From positions 16,589 to 80,588 of the IMG/VR virus record IMGVR_UViG_3300042869_001887: a DNA stretch of 64,000 nucleotides; one strand, given 5' to 3'. Both the position numbers and the translations under genes were made by a program. Each line of letters begins with the position of its first letter. Position 1 is the first letter of the stretch. A model generated the notes under the pieces. It did not search any database, was not told the origin of the DNA, and worked only from the letters and a program-made list of their open reading frames with translations. Below, piece after piece: positions 13,284 through 22,758 of the stretch. Origin of the DNA: a virus.

Positions 13284-14879
13284 ATGAGTAGAATTTATGG
13301 TATGTTCACAGGCTCACACAGCCCGTGTATAGCTTACTTGGAAGATGGAGAAATAATTTTTTCTATAGAAGAAGAACGTTTGACTAGAATAAAGGCGGGT
13401 GATAATTACGACATTCAGGCCGAAATGTGTTTGAACAGGGCAGAGCTTGAAACCAACGTGAAATTTCATGAAGCGGATTATAGGGTTATTGCTCAGCCTG
13501 TACCCGACGAATTTTTGAGAAGAATTTCCAAAGGTAAACCTTATGAAAGGGTAAGTCATCACACCGCCCACGCTTACGGTGCATATTTTACAAGTGGATT
13601 TGAAGGTAAAACGATAACCATAACATATGATGGCGGTGGTCAAGAATCAGTAATGAAAATTTTCCTTTGTGAAAATGGAAAAATGACCTTAGTGAAAAAT
13701 ATGCCATATGCTGGTTTTGCCAGCTTATCCCATTTGTGGGGTTTTAGTACGTCTAGTATGAGAGGTTATGATGAACATAATGAGGGAAAATGGAAAATGT
13801 GTAAAGATGAGGGAAAACTTATGGGAATGGCGCCAGATGGATTTTATGATGAAAAAATATATAAAATCTTGAATTCATTAGTAAATTATGAAAATTTGAG
13901 ATTTTTCCCCTCGGGTACCGCACCAAAAACACAGTTTATTTGTGATATGATGTTTGAAGATGGTTTTTTCGAAAGTCAAATAAACAAAGAAATGTTTTGT
14001 TTCAATTTACAAAAATTGACAAATGATTTGATGTTGAGATTTATAAATGATTTACACAAGTTATATCCAGAATATACAAAACTATGTTTCGCCGGAGGTC
14101 TTTTTGCAAACGTTAAACTAAATCAACACATAAACGAACTACCTTGGGTTGAGGAAGTTTACATTTTACCTCCGATGGGTGACGAGGGATTAGCTCTCGG
14201 TGCCGCAATTTTTAAATCTGTAGAATTAGGTGAATGGACTAAACCAAAACGTTTAAAAAATGTTTTTCTCGGTTCGAAGTATTCTGAAGAAAAAATTCAA
14301 AGGGCTTCAACTTCATTCAATTTTAAGAGAAGAGAGTATGATGTAAAAGAAATGGCAAGAAAAATTGCTGATGGTAATATAGTTGGATGGTTTCAGGGTG
14401 GGTCTGAATTGGGTCCAAGGGCTTTGGGTGCTCGAAGTATTTTAGTAAAACCCACAGATAAAGAAACACATAAAATTTTGAACGGGAGACTTAAAAGATA
14501 TGATACTATGCCATTTGCACCTATCGTCATGTCCGAACACTTTGATGAAATTTTCACTTGTTCTAAGTCAAAATATACTGCACAATTTATGACTATGTGT
14601 TATTCCACAAAAGAGGAGTGGATAGATAAAATTCCTGCAGTAATTCAAAAGTCAGATAAAACCGCAAGACCTCAAGTTGTTGTAAAAGAATCAAATCCTA
14701 AATTTTGGGAGATTTTAAACGAGTATTACTTGATAACAGGTATTCCTGTACTTCTGAACACTTCATTTAACTCCCACAATGAACCAATTATTGAACATCC
14801 TCGCCAAGCATTTGAAACTTTATATAAAAAAATAATTGATGAACTCATATTAGAAGATTATGTATATTACTCTGAATAG
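13284..14879 (+). CDS. NodU/CmcH-family O-carbamoyltransferase 2
   Basis: 531 residues. Same layout as the preceding gene: MSRIYGMFTGSHSPCIAYLEDG, SHHTAHAYGAYF (His92, 93, 96), CFAGGLFANVKLNQ, then GWFQGGSELGPRALGARSI and MPFAPIVM near the C-terminus. Sequence identity to its neighbour is low outside the motifs, so this is an old duplication or two independent acquisitions rather than a recent copy. The one-base gap implies coupled translation. The two may act on different hydroxyls or form a heterodimer. Confidence 0.88.
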   Translation: MSRIYGMFTGSHSPCIAYLEDGEIIFSIEEERLTRIKAGDNYDIQAEMCLNRAELETNVKFHEADYRVIAQPVPDEFLRRISKGKPYERVSHHTAHAYGAYFTSGFEGKTITITYDGGGQESVMKIFLCENGKMTLVKNMPYAGFASLSHLWGFSTSSMRGYDEHNEGKWKMCKDEGKLMGMAPDGFYDEKIYKILNSLVNYENLRFFPSGTAPKTQFICDMMFEDGFFESQINKEMFCFNLQKLTNDLMLRFINDLHKLYPEYTKLCFAGGLFANVKLNQHINELPWVEEVYILPPMGDEGLALGAAIFKSVELGEWTKPKRLKNVFLGSKYSEEKIQRASTSFNFKRREYDVKEMARKIADGNIVGWFQGGSELGPRALGARSILVKPTDKETHKILNGRLKRYDTMPFAPIVMSEHFDEIFTCSKSKYTAQFMTMCYSTKEEWIDKIPAVIQKSDKTARPQVVVKESNPKFWEILNEYYLITGIPVLLNTSFNSHNEPIIEHPRQAFETLYKKIIDELILEDYVYYSE

Positions 14880-15504
14880 TGAACAAATTGTTTTTAATAC
14901 AAACCCTAGCGTACATGTTAGAGTCGCGGGTCCTGACAAATTATATTATGTTGAATTGAGAGAATATAAGAAGAACGAGGACCAATCTCTTTATATCGAG
15001 GGATACAAAATATCTTCAGGTTCATACCCAAGATGGAGAGTAGATTTCACTTGTCCAATAGAATTCTATTACGATTTTGAGATACAAATTTCCAAGTATG
15101 TCCCAAATTATGGAATGTCCAAAATTTTTGTACACAGATTTAATGACTATGGTAAACATGTGTTATTTAATTTAGTCACTGAAGATAAGGAAGAGGCATT
15201 TTTGTGGACGGAAAGAGTAAAAGTATATCAAAAAATACATGGGTGTAAAATAGTCCTAAATTCTAAATTCGACGAGATAAATAAAATGTTCGGAGATTAT
15301 TATTCCACTTTCGGAATAGATTTTTACAAAACTTATAACATAGGAAGGTTTCCCAAAACCTCAACCGATTTTAGAACTTTGGACCATAGAATGGAGGGAG
15401 TAATTTGGTATGGAAATTGGAAAACCTTTTGGTCATATCAACACCCAAGACCTTGGAAAACTTTGTCAAGTCAAGAAATTGTCGATGACATTTTGGGGTT
15501 GTAA
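14860..15504 (+). CDS. Protein of unknown function coupled to carbamoyltransferases
   Basis: 214 residues, no recognised domain. Beta-rich N-terminal half (VRVAGPDKLYYVELREY..., YDFEIQISKYVPNYG) and an aromatic C-terminal half (EGVIWYGNWKTFWSYQHPRPW). The start overlaps the end of the second carbamoyltransferase by 20 nt, pointing to translational coupling. It may be a substrate carrier or a partner enzyme of the carbamoylation step; that is inference from position only. Confidence 0.7.
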   Translation: MYITLNSEQIVFNTNPSVHVRVAGPDKLYYVELREYKKNEDQSLYIEGYKISSGSYPRWRVDFTCPIEFYYDFEIQISKYVPNYGMSKIFVHRFNDYGKHVLFNLVTEDKEEAFLWTERVKVYQKIHGCKIVLNSKFDEINKMFGDYYSTFGIDFYKTYNIGRFPKTSTDFRTLDHRMEGVIWYGNWKTFWSYQHPRPWKTLSSQEIVDDILGL

Positions 15505-15523
15505 CTTTTTTTTGTTATTTTTG
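15493..15523 (+). promoter_or_regulatory. Host-type promoter TTG-N20-TATTTTTG
   Basis: TTG at 15493-15495, 20-nt spacer, TATTTTTG at 15516-15523, 17 nt before the clpP start. Full match to the Bacteroidota sigma-70-type pattern. The TTG is inside the end of the upstream gene. Confidence 0.7.
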
Positions 15524-15540
15524 TTTCAAATTTAATACAT

Positions 15541-16218
15541 ATGAATTTGACGAACGATTTTACAAATTATTACACAAAACATTTAGGAAAGGGTTCCTTG
15601 GATTTACATTATTTTGGTCAACAAATTGAATCCTCTATGACCCCTTACATTCTTGAAGAAAGAGAAATGAGGGCAACTCAAATTGATATTTTTTCGAGGT
15701 TGATGAGAGATAGAATCATTTGGGTTGCAGGTCCCGTAGATGACCGAATGTCCACCATAGTTCAAGCTCAACTTATGTTTTTGGATAACTCAGATAAGAC
15801 TGATATTACCATGCATATCGATTCGCCTGGTGGTTCAGTAAAGAGTGGTTTATCTATGGTTGACGTTATGCAGTACATTACCTGTGATATTAGAACTGTA
15901 AACACAGGAATGGCAGCTTCCATGGGTTCAGTCCTCTTAGGTGCTGGAACCAAAGGAAAAAGAGCATCTTTACGTTTTTCTAAAACTATGTTACATCAAA
16001 CATCTGGTGGTGCTGGTGGTAATATTCAAGATGCAAGAATCAATTTTATAGAATGGGAAAAAACCAACAAAATTTTATTCCAACTACTTGGAGAATTTTG
16101 TGGAAAAACTTCCGAGCAAGTTACTGAAGACTCTCAACGTGACTTTTGGCTGTCGGCCGATGAAGCTGTTGAATATGGTATCATCGATGAAGTAGTGAAA
16201 ACAAAAAAGAAGGGTTAA
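15541..16218 (+). CDS. clpP: ClpP-family serine protease
   Basis: 225 residues. The triad is visible: Ser127 in GMAASMGS, His152 in MLHQTSGG and Asp201 in SQRDFWL. The oxyanion stretch is IDSPGGSV. The extended N-terminus (MTPYILEEREMRATQIDIFSRLMRDRII) is typical of Bacteroidota ClpP, suggesting acquisition from such a host. It would form a tetradecameric degradation chamber, possibly with host ClpX. A virion or prohead-processing role is possible but unproven; many large phages carry ClpP-like prohead proteases. It has its own host-type promoter and terminator. Confidence 0.92.
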   Translation: MNLTNDFTNYYTKHLGKGSLDLHYFGQQIESSMTPYILEEREMRATQIDIFSRLMRDRIIWVAGPVDDRMSTIVQAQLMFLDNSDKTDITMHIDSPGGSVKSGLSMVDVMQYITCDIRTVNTGMAASMGSVLLGAGTKGKRASLRFSKTMLHQTSGGAGGNIQDARINFIEWEKTNKILFQLLGEFCGKTSEQVTEDSQRDFWLSADEAVEYGIIDEVVKTKKKG

Positions 16219-16230
16219 ACCCTTCTTTTT
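16207..16230 (+). terminator. Rho-independent terminator after clpP
   Basis: AAGAAGGG-TTAA-ACCCTTCTT then a T run, overlapping the clpP stop codon. Confidence 0.85.
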
Positions 16231-16279
16231 TTTGATTTGGAACACCCCCTTTTTGTTTTCCTACCATTTATACTGGTCA

Positions 16280-17593
16280 TCAGAGTGCTGACATTCTGAC
16301 AACCAAATTTTTTGCATTTTCTGTGAATTTATCGTATAACTCACAAACCGAACTTTCTAATTTAGAATTCAGATTTTCTAAAAAACTTGAATTTTTTAGT
16401 GTGTCCATAAGACTTGTATTGACCACATCACTTTGGATTATATTTTCAGTGTTCATTTTTTTGGTAAGTTCTTCTGAAATTGCTGCCGATATAAAATTTG
16501 TCAGAGATTTACAATCTCCCATAGATGGTATAATTTCTGTTCCTTTCGATTGAATATTCGTCAGAACTTTGCCCTTCAAATCTTCGTCTAAACCAATTTT
16601 TGTCAATAATGAAATTAGAAGGGGTTCAGATATTGCACCAATCATATCTTCCATACTCTTACCGTATAAATTTTGAAATATATCGGTTAGATTTTCTTTT
16701 ATAAGACCAATCTCTAATAACTCAGAGGATTCTTTCAAGAATCTAAAACCAAATTTAATTTTTCTAACTCTACTCATATTTTCAAAATCATCCATGTTTT
16801 CCGAGACAATTTTCAATCTACTTTCACATATCTTTTCAAGGATAAGTCTATTTTCTTTTAATACTTTAGTTTCATTCAAAACCTCCTTCACCAACGAATT
16901 CAAATTTCTATTTTCAATGAGTGGTAAATTCACAATCTTGTATTTTCCTTTATCCTTATCTCTTTGAGCATAGTTAGCTATCGTTTGTAACATCGTATTT
17001 ATCTCTTGTTTGTTTTTCCTATTTAATTTTTTCATGTTCTCCTGTCTAGCACACTTGGACACACTATTTTTCACGACTTCATGGAATTGACCTAAATCAG
17101 CTTGTGGAGCATTTTTGGAATATTTAAAAAATAATTTTATTGCTGAAACACAATCTTTCACTTCAATTTCTTTCAAAGGGTTAGCCTTTGCGGCTTTCAA
17201 AGCATCTTTCAAAGTCGTTAGTTCAGGGTCATTGTTATTTTCCTCTTCCTTAGGGGGTTCTTTTTTTTCTTCGGGTTTTTTCGATAACTCAGTTTGTAAA
17301 GGTCTACAAGTCCAAATGTTAAATTCTTTGGGGTCTAAAGTTTTAACTATTTTTCCTAATTGTTGTAATCCTTTAGCATCTTTTTGGTTCACGTCAGGTT
17401 CAAAAGTCACTTGAAAATCCGCTTGAGACTCATTCCCTTTAGCAAATAAAATAACGTTACCGTCTTTTTCTTGTGGTGTTTCTGGATTTATTGTTATACC
17501 CAATCTATCAAAACAACCTAACTCAATCGCTCTTGTTAAATTTGTTTTTTTGGTTTGTTTCTCGTCTTGTTCTTGTATAATTCTACGTTTCAT
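16280..17593 (-). CDS. Large helical protein with a processing leader (operon end)
   Basis: 437 residues, mostly helical and charged, with a Glu/Lys/Pro low-complexity stretch around 110-125. No family recognised. The N-terminus MKRRIIQE|QDEK fits cleavage after IQE, with Gln next as in three other leaders of this window. Last gene of a five-gene minus-strand operon of large leader-bearing proteins. Probably a virion-internal component; inference only. Confidence 0.75.
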   Translation of the reverse strand: MKRRIIQEQDEKQTKKTNLTRAIELGCFDRLGITINPETPQEKDGNVILFAKGNESQADFQVTFEPDVNQKDAKGLQQLGKIVKTLDPKEFNIWTCRPLQTELSKKPEEKKEPPKEEENNNDPELTTLKDALKAAKANPLKEIEVKDCVSAIKLFFKYSKNAPQADLGQFHEVVKNSVSKCARQENMKKLNRKNKQEINTMLQTIANYAQRDKDKGKYKIVNLPLIENRNLNSLVKEVLNETKVLKENRLILEKICESRLKIVSENMDDFENMSRVRKIKFGFRFLKESSELLEIGLIKENLTDIFQNLYGKSMEDMIGAISEPLLISLLTKIGLDEDLKGKVLTNIQSKGTEIIPSMGDCKSLTNFISAAISEELTKKMNTENIIQSDVVNTSLMDTLKNSSFLENLNSKLESSVCELYDKFTENAKNLVVRMSAL

Positions 17594-17595
17594 AA

Positions 17596-18927
17596 TTAAA
17601 ATTTTGTTTTTTCGTCAGCAAATTTTGGTTTTGGAGGTTCTGGCGCTGGAGCAGGTTTAGGTTCAGGTTTAGGTGCGGGCTTCGGTGGTTCAGGTTCAGG
17701 TCCTGGTCTATTTTTATTTTGTGATAAAAGAAGTTCATATGTTTTTTTATCTATGGTACCACTTAAAGTTCTGTTTAACGAATATAATCCGTTTGTACTT
17801 TGATAAATTTTGATTGCCTTTTCCATATAAGGTCCGAAAAATTCATCGGTAACTTCAGGTTGTTTATTTCCTCTTAGCACATCAAAAAGGTATGATTGAA
17901 ATACAGGCATTTTTTGTATACTTGCAATAATCGGACCTTTCATACATTTTTTTATTTGTTTTCTTCCACTCAAAATATCTTTCTCATTTGGTTCAGTTAC
18001 AAACGAACGACAATTTTTTATCTTTGATTGATTTTCTCCTCCGTCTGAACCATCATCTTGATTATTATCTTCATTTTCATCACCAGATATTCGAGCCCTA
18101 ACAGGAAATTTTTCAACTTTACCATCATCCCATGTAATTTTAAATCCTTTATTATTTTCAGTACATTCCCATTTACCTGTTTTTATTGTTTTCATGGAAT
18201 CTGAAGTCTTCCATTCAGCTTTATAGTTCTTGTACAAATAAAAATCAGTTTCTTCACCCTCATAAATGGTATCTACAGGAAAATATTTATAATCACCTTT
18301 TAGACTTGTTCCCATCATTATTGCACCCGAATTATCAAGAGCGGTTTTCACACAATTCCAAACTGCGGAGTCCTCTGCTGCAGGGTTGACGGATTCATCA
18401 GTTTTTGTAACAGTTATTTCACTACCTTGACCGACTGGAGGTGGTGCCATAAGACGAACTACGTTTGCACCTTCCAAAGTTGTAAGAACACTAGCGTTCG
18501 GTGTAGATAAATTTATAATAGCTTGAGGTGGGTCCTCAGTAAAATCAAAAGTAACATCGATTCCAAAAGTTTGATTCCAAAAAACATCTTCAGTGTTGGT
18601 TGATTTGGTAAGTACGTATTGACCACCACCCATTGTCATTTTCAACTGATTTCTAAATTGTTTGAATTTGACTTTGAAATCCTGAATAATTCCAAATCCT
18701 TTTTTAACATACACACCTACATATTTGTCGTCGATTGGTGGTTGTACAGAAGCCTTACATCTTATGAAGATTTTAGTTCCTTTTTTACACGGAGCACAAC
18801 CACTTCTTACAGGCGGTCTTCCTGACCCTGCCCATTCTTCATCGGTGAAATCGGTAGGAGGGTCAACGGGGTCACACGGAGGATAAACTATTTGTTCGAC
18901 TATTAGTTTTTTTATATTAGTTTGCAT
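17596..18927 (-). CDS. Leader-bearing structural-type protein with a PG-binding-like C-terminus
   Basis: 443 residues from the ATG at 18927, preferred to one 24 nt upstream because it gives a leader of the usual length, MQTNIKKLIVE|Q. It is Cys-containing and beta-rich in the middle. At about residues 360-410 it has MEKAIKIYQSTNGL...GTIDKKTYELLL, the shape of a peptidoglycan_binding_1 domain. It ends in a Pro-Glu/Pro-Ala-Pro-Lys tail. It could contact peptidoglycan during DNA entry. The start overlaps the upstream gene by 11 nt. Confidence 0.75.
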   Translation of the reverse strand: MQTNIKKLIVEQIVYPPCDPVDPPTDFTDEEWAGSGRPPVRSGCAPCKKGTKIFIRCKASVQPPIDDKYVGVYVKKGFGIIQDFKVKFKQFRNQLKMTMGGGQYVLTKSTNTEDVFWNQTFGIDVTFDFTEDPPQAIINLSTPNASVLTTLEGANVVRLMAPPPVGQGSEITVTKTDESVNPAAEDSAVWNCVKTALDNSGAIMMGTSLKGDYKYFPVDTIYEGEETDFYLYKNYKAEWKTSDSMKTIKTGKWECTENNKGFKITWDDGKVEKFPVRARISGDENEDNNQDDGSDGGENQSKIKNCRSFVTEPNEKDILSGRKQIKKCMKGPIIASIQKMPVFQSYLFDVLRGNKQPEVTDEFFGPYMEKAIKIYQSTNGLYSLNRTLSGTIDKKTYELLLSQNKNRPGPEPEPPKPAPKPEPKPAPAPEPPKPKFADEKTKF

Positions 18928-21019
18928 AATCTTGTGTAAACGTTCCTTCAAAAAATCTGAATTTAGGGTTGTCGTAAATATCGACCGGTTTTGTTTTATC
19001 GATTAAATAATATTTTCCAACATTATCTGTCATTTCCGCAGCATTAGTCAAAGAAGACATTGTCATAGTATTAGGTGGAGTTGTTAGAAACTTTTTAAAA
19101 TCTACTAAATTTTCTTTAAGGTTTCCTGACATATATCTGAGCTCAGGATTTTCTTTTTCCTGTTTTCTAATTAGTTCGGCCGTTGCAGCATCTAATTCTT
19201 TTTCATTGTCCACCGGTAAACCTAGACTTCTAAGTTGTTTTTCCATATCCTCTCTTATGGGCTCGAAAGGTTCCAATGCCTCATCTTTCCAACGCTCAAA
19301 TGGAATAACACTTTCCCCTTCACTTACAGACTTTTTAAGTGCACTGTATAACTCATCAATCCTTGTGGCCGGATTTAATAAAAGGTTCCACAACCCTTCT
19401 GGTATACCCTCTCCAAAACCTTCTTTTACGTCCCTAATGTAAGCTCTAAAAGGATAATTAGCTTTTACATTTTCAATCATACCATCCCATGTTGTTCTTT
19501 TTATTTCCGCAAATCTTTTGTTACATTCTGAGGGTGGGATAGGTTTACCATTCTCTTCTATGAGACCGACCTTACACAATTGCCTGTATCTTTCTAATTC
19601 TTTGTTAAAATCATCTATAACAAAATAGTTTTGATAAATTGTTGCAAAATAGTTTTTTATCAAATTTTCTACTACAGGGACCCAAATCAAATAAATGAAG
19701 GCAAATTCTATTATTGTACCAGCTTTTGTAGTCCTCATACCTAATTCCATCATTTCGGCTTTGGTGAGGGGAGTTTTATAGAGAATTTCATTTTTTAATC
19801 TAGGAATGAATTCAAAGAAATCTTGTTCTTTAAAAGATTTCATAATTCCACCTCGAGCTTTAGCATTTTTAATCGCTTGTAGGGTTGCACCAACAGCTGG
19901 AATTTTTTTCACATGAGCCTTGAGATAAGTCATGAAAATATAATCCATTTTTTTTGTCAAATATTCTGGCGGTGTCTCCAAGACCTTTTTAACTCCCGGG
20001 TTGTTTAAAAATACCTCCAATTCTTTCTTTGGAATTGCTGAATTCGTTACAAACCAATCTTGAATCATTTGTTTATATTGTTGTTCCATCATGCTCTTTC
20101 GTCCTCGTGATATTATTGCCCACATATTGTCCAAATTTTCCAATACATCAAAACTCATTTCCTCTCCTTGTGGGTCTAAGGTTTGTTGCTTCCTCATAAT
20201 TTCAGCAACTTGACCTTCAAGGTCGTCTACAATACTAGGAACTTCTATTTTCCATTTTTTTAACAATTTATTTGGTAATATTTCTGTTGCCCATGGTACA
20301 AATTTATACCAAAGGTTTTTGAAATAATATGGTAACAGGGCATTACCAAGCGATTTGAGTTGTGCACCCGTTCCTGTTGTCCACCATGAGTTTGAAGCGG
20401 CACTAATTTTTCTACCAGCCACTTCTATTTCAGGTACATACTTTTTCAACTGTTGTACTAAATAATTTTCAATCAACTCAATAGAGCCGTCATCTATATT
20501 CAAAGGACGACGACCACCACTAGCAGTACCATCAGGAACTGTAAGAGTAGATAATTTATTTTTAATCCATTCTTCGGGAGTGTAATTTTCTGCGTTAGTG
20601 TCGATATAGTCTTGTGCGAATTCTTTCATCAATTGTGAAACAGTCTTCCCCTGACTTTTTGCTATATCTTGAATCGTTTTTTCTGCTAACGCTTGTAATT
20701 CTTCATTACTTTGTACTATTTGTTTCAGAGTCAATCTTAAACCATCATCTGTAATGTCGGCAAATCTGAAATTTGGTTTGGAAACCAAACTTTTCAATTC
20801 TTGAAATTCAGCATTCGCCAATTTTTTTAACGGTTTACCATTATGTGTAAGCTGATATATTGCACCCTTTTCCAAAGGCTCCGCGTTGGTAAAAATACTT
20901 TTTAAAGCGGTAAGTAACGGTTTGGGCTGTTCTAAAAGTATAGGTAAATTATTTTCTACCCCCATTATTTCTTGGATTCTTTTGAGCTCAGTTATTACTA
21001 ATTTATCTTTACGTGTCAT
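18917..21019 (-). CDS. 700-residue leader-bearing protein, possible ejection protein
   Basis: 700 residues, mostly helical. The N-terminus MTRKDKLVITELKRIQEIMG runs to PILLE|Q at about residue 31, fitting a propeptide cut after LLE. One hydrophobic stretch (IIEFAFIYLIWVPVVENLI, about residues 420-440) could insert in a membrane. No family recognised. The size, helicity, leader and co-transcription with other such proteins recall internal or ejection proteins of large phages. The start overlaps the upstream gene by 4 nt. Confidence 0.75.
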   Translation of the reverse strand: MTRKDKLVITELKRIQEIMGVENNLPILLEQPKPLLTALKSIFTNAEPLEKGAIYQLTHNGKPLKKLANAEFQELKSLVSKPNFRFADITDDGLRLTLKQIVQSNEELQALAEKTIQDIAKSQGKTVSQLMKEFAQDYIDTNAENYTPEEWIKNKLSTLTVPDGTASGGRRPLNIDDGSIELIENYLVQQLKKYVPEIEVAGRKISAASNSWWTTGTGAQLKSLGNALLPYYFKNLWYKFVPWATEILPNKLLKKWKIEVPSIVDDLEGQVAEIMRKQQTLDPQGEEMSFDVLENLDNMWAIISRGRKSMMEQQYKQMIQDWFVTNSAIPKKELEVFLNNPGVKKVLETPPEYLTKKMDYIFMTYLKAHVKKIPAVGATLQAIKNAKARGGIMKSFKEQDFFEFIPRLKNEILYKTPLTKAEMMELGMRTTKAGTIIEFAFIYLIWVPVVENLIKNYFATIYQNYFVIDDFNKELERYRQLCKVGLIEENGKPIPPSECNKRFAEIKRTTWDGMIENVKANYPFRAYIRDVKEGFGEGIPEGLWNLLLNPATRIDELYSALKKSVSEGESVIPFERWKDEALEPFEPIREDMEKQLRSLGLPVDNEKELDAATAELIRKQEKENPELRYMSGNLKENLVDFKKFLTTPPNTMTMSSLTNAAEMTDNVGKYYLIDKTKPVDIYDNPKFRFFEGTFTQDYAN

Positions 21020-22758
21020 TTTTTCTTTATTTTATAATATAAGTCACCATTTATAAATAGTGTCATGTCCACCTGTGATTCATCGTCCCATTCGTCCGCC
21101 ATAACCCAACCTTCTTTTTTCAAAACCTCTAGTTCAGACTTCGACAATTTGATTTCTTGGTCTAATGTCATGAAATCTTCATACTTATACCCGTTTTTTT
21201 CAAAAATTTCTCTGACTTTGTTTTTGACAAAAAGTAAGTTGAGAGCTTCAGGTAAATTTTTCTTTGCGTTTGCGTTAATTTCTTGTTCGGTTCCTTTCCA
21301 TTGCGGGTCGTTGATTACTTGTGATATATTTTCAGGTTTGTTAAAGAAATTCACCACCATTTCTTGTTTCAATTCCTCAGGAATGAATTCCCAAATTCCA
21401 TCTAATTTATCTTTTTCTTCATCAGTAAGTTTTTCACTATCTACTGTGTTCAACTGAGACCCCCATTTATAATTCACCCCCGCAGCGGCAATAAAAGCGG
21501 TCGCTGCAGGTAAAAACATAGTTTTATACCAAATTCTGTCCCTTACAGGGATTTCCTTTATCAATTTTGGATATCTAACAAACATGTCGGCAAACTTGGC
21601 GTTTATTGCTTTGACAATATCTTTACCTCCACCACTTCCTTTTTTTATAAGTTCTTTGAATAAAACTTGGTCATTTCTAAAAAGATTATTTAAAACTTTT
21701 TGAGCTTCGGGGGATAAACTTTTCGTAAAATTTTTATATTGAGCGACTGAAGATTGAGCGGTTAAACCAGACCTAGCAAATTTTGTCTCTAACTCCTTTG
21801 CAATTTTTGGTGTGACCCCTTTTAATCCCTTGAAAAAATATAATCCAGGCAAAACAGCGAAAAACGCGGCCAATACGGCATCAACTTCTTCTCCTTTCTC
21901 AAAATTTCTCGTGGTATAAGCAGCACCTACACCGAGGGAAACAATCAAATCAATCCAAATAGAAGCTGCACAACCATTACACGCAGCGGTGGCCACTACG
22001 GCAACCAAGAATTGTGCAAAATAAATTGCTCCCTCCCATTCATCTAAAATTTTTTCTGTTTCAGTTCTTGTATCTCTTTTTTCAGCATAAACAAAGGGCT
22101 GATTCTGTTCGTCGAAAAACCCTTTGAAACCGATAAAACTCGGCAGGTCTTTCTCAAGAAGTACACTATAACAAACGTAAGGTAAATAAGTTTTTTCAAC
22201 TATATCCCCATCTTTGGTTACACTTTTAAGTTTGAATTGTTTAACCGAATTGGGAGGTATGATTTTTTGGAACTTTTCTATCAGGGTGTCCCTATTTATT
22301 TTGTTTTTTGATTCAGGTGATAATTCATCTAAATACAAATCAACAGAACTCGCATAATCTTCATAAGTGGTAAAAAAAGAAATGTTTTTACTCGAATCGG
22401 GTAGTAAAATCCAAGTAGCTTGATTATCTACGTCCTTGTCTATATCACAATTTATAGACGGTCTCTGATAAGCACAGAAATTTTTAGGTATGGCATCAAG
22501 ACCTTTCAAACCGTACTTATTAGTACCCGGTAGAACAGCCTTATCAGGGAAGGCACAATCCTGAGGATAAACTTTTTTTACATCATTCACATCATTTGTC
22601 ATAAATGGGGTAGGTGCACCAGGGGTACCCGCCCAAGCACCTCCAGCTTGCTCACTCAAAAATTTCAAATTTTCTGCCAAGGTTTTTTTTGAATCATAAT
22701 TCATCCTCAGAAGAATTGATTTCAAACTATCTTTAGGAGAAATATTTTTGTTTTTCAT
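21016..22758 (-). CDS. 580-residue leader-bearing membrane-active protein
   Basis: 580 residues. A leader runs to NLKFLSE|Q at about residue 37. Then comes a Gly/Ala/Pro linker and a Cys-containing domain. Hydrophobic segments lie near 245-285 (FAQFLVAVVATAACNGCAASIWIDLIVSLGVGAA), 295-310 and 420-435. The pattern, a cleavable capsid leader plus late membrane segments, fits a protein that is packaged and then forms part of a channel across the host envelope. This is an inference; no family is recognised. It overlaps both neighbours by 4 nt. Confidence 0.75.
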   Translation of the reverse strand: MKNKNISPKDSLKSILLRMNYDSKKTLAENLKFLSEQAGGAWAGTPGAPTPFMTNDVNDVKKVYPQDCAFPDKAVLPGTNKYGLKGLDAIPKNFCAYQRPSINCDIDKDVDNQATWILLPDSSKNISFFTTYEDYASSVDLYLDELSPESKNKINRDTLIEKFQKIIPPNSVKQFKLKSVTKDGDIVEKTYLPYVCYSVLLEKDLPSFIGFKGFFDEQNQPFVYAEKRDTRTETEKILDEWEGAIYFAQFLVAVVATAACNGCAASIWIDLIVSLGVGAAYTTRNFEKGEEVDAVLAAFFAVLPGLYFFKGLKGVTPKIAKELETKFARSGLTAQSSVAQYKNFTKSLSPEAQKVLNNLFRNDQVLFKELIKKGSGGGKDIVKAINAKFADMFVRYPKLIKEIPVRDRIWYKTMFLPAATAFIAAAGVNYKWGSQLNTVDSEKLTDEEKDKLDGIWEFIPEELKQEMVVNFFNKPENISQVINDPQWKGTEQEINANAKKNLPEALNLLFVKNKVREIFEKNGYKYEDFMTLDQEIKLSKSELEVLKKEGWVMADEWDDESQVDMTLFINGDLYYKIKKK

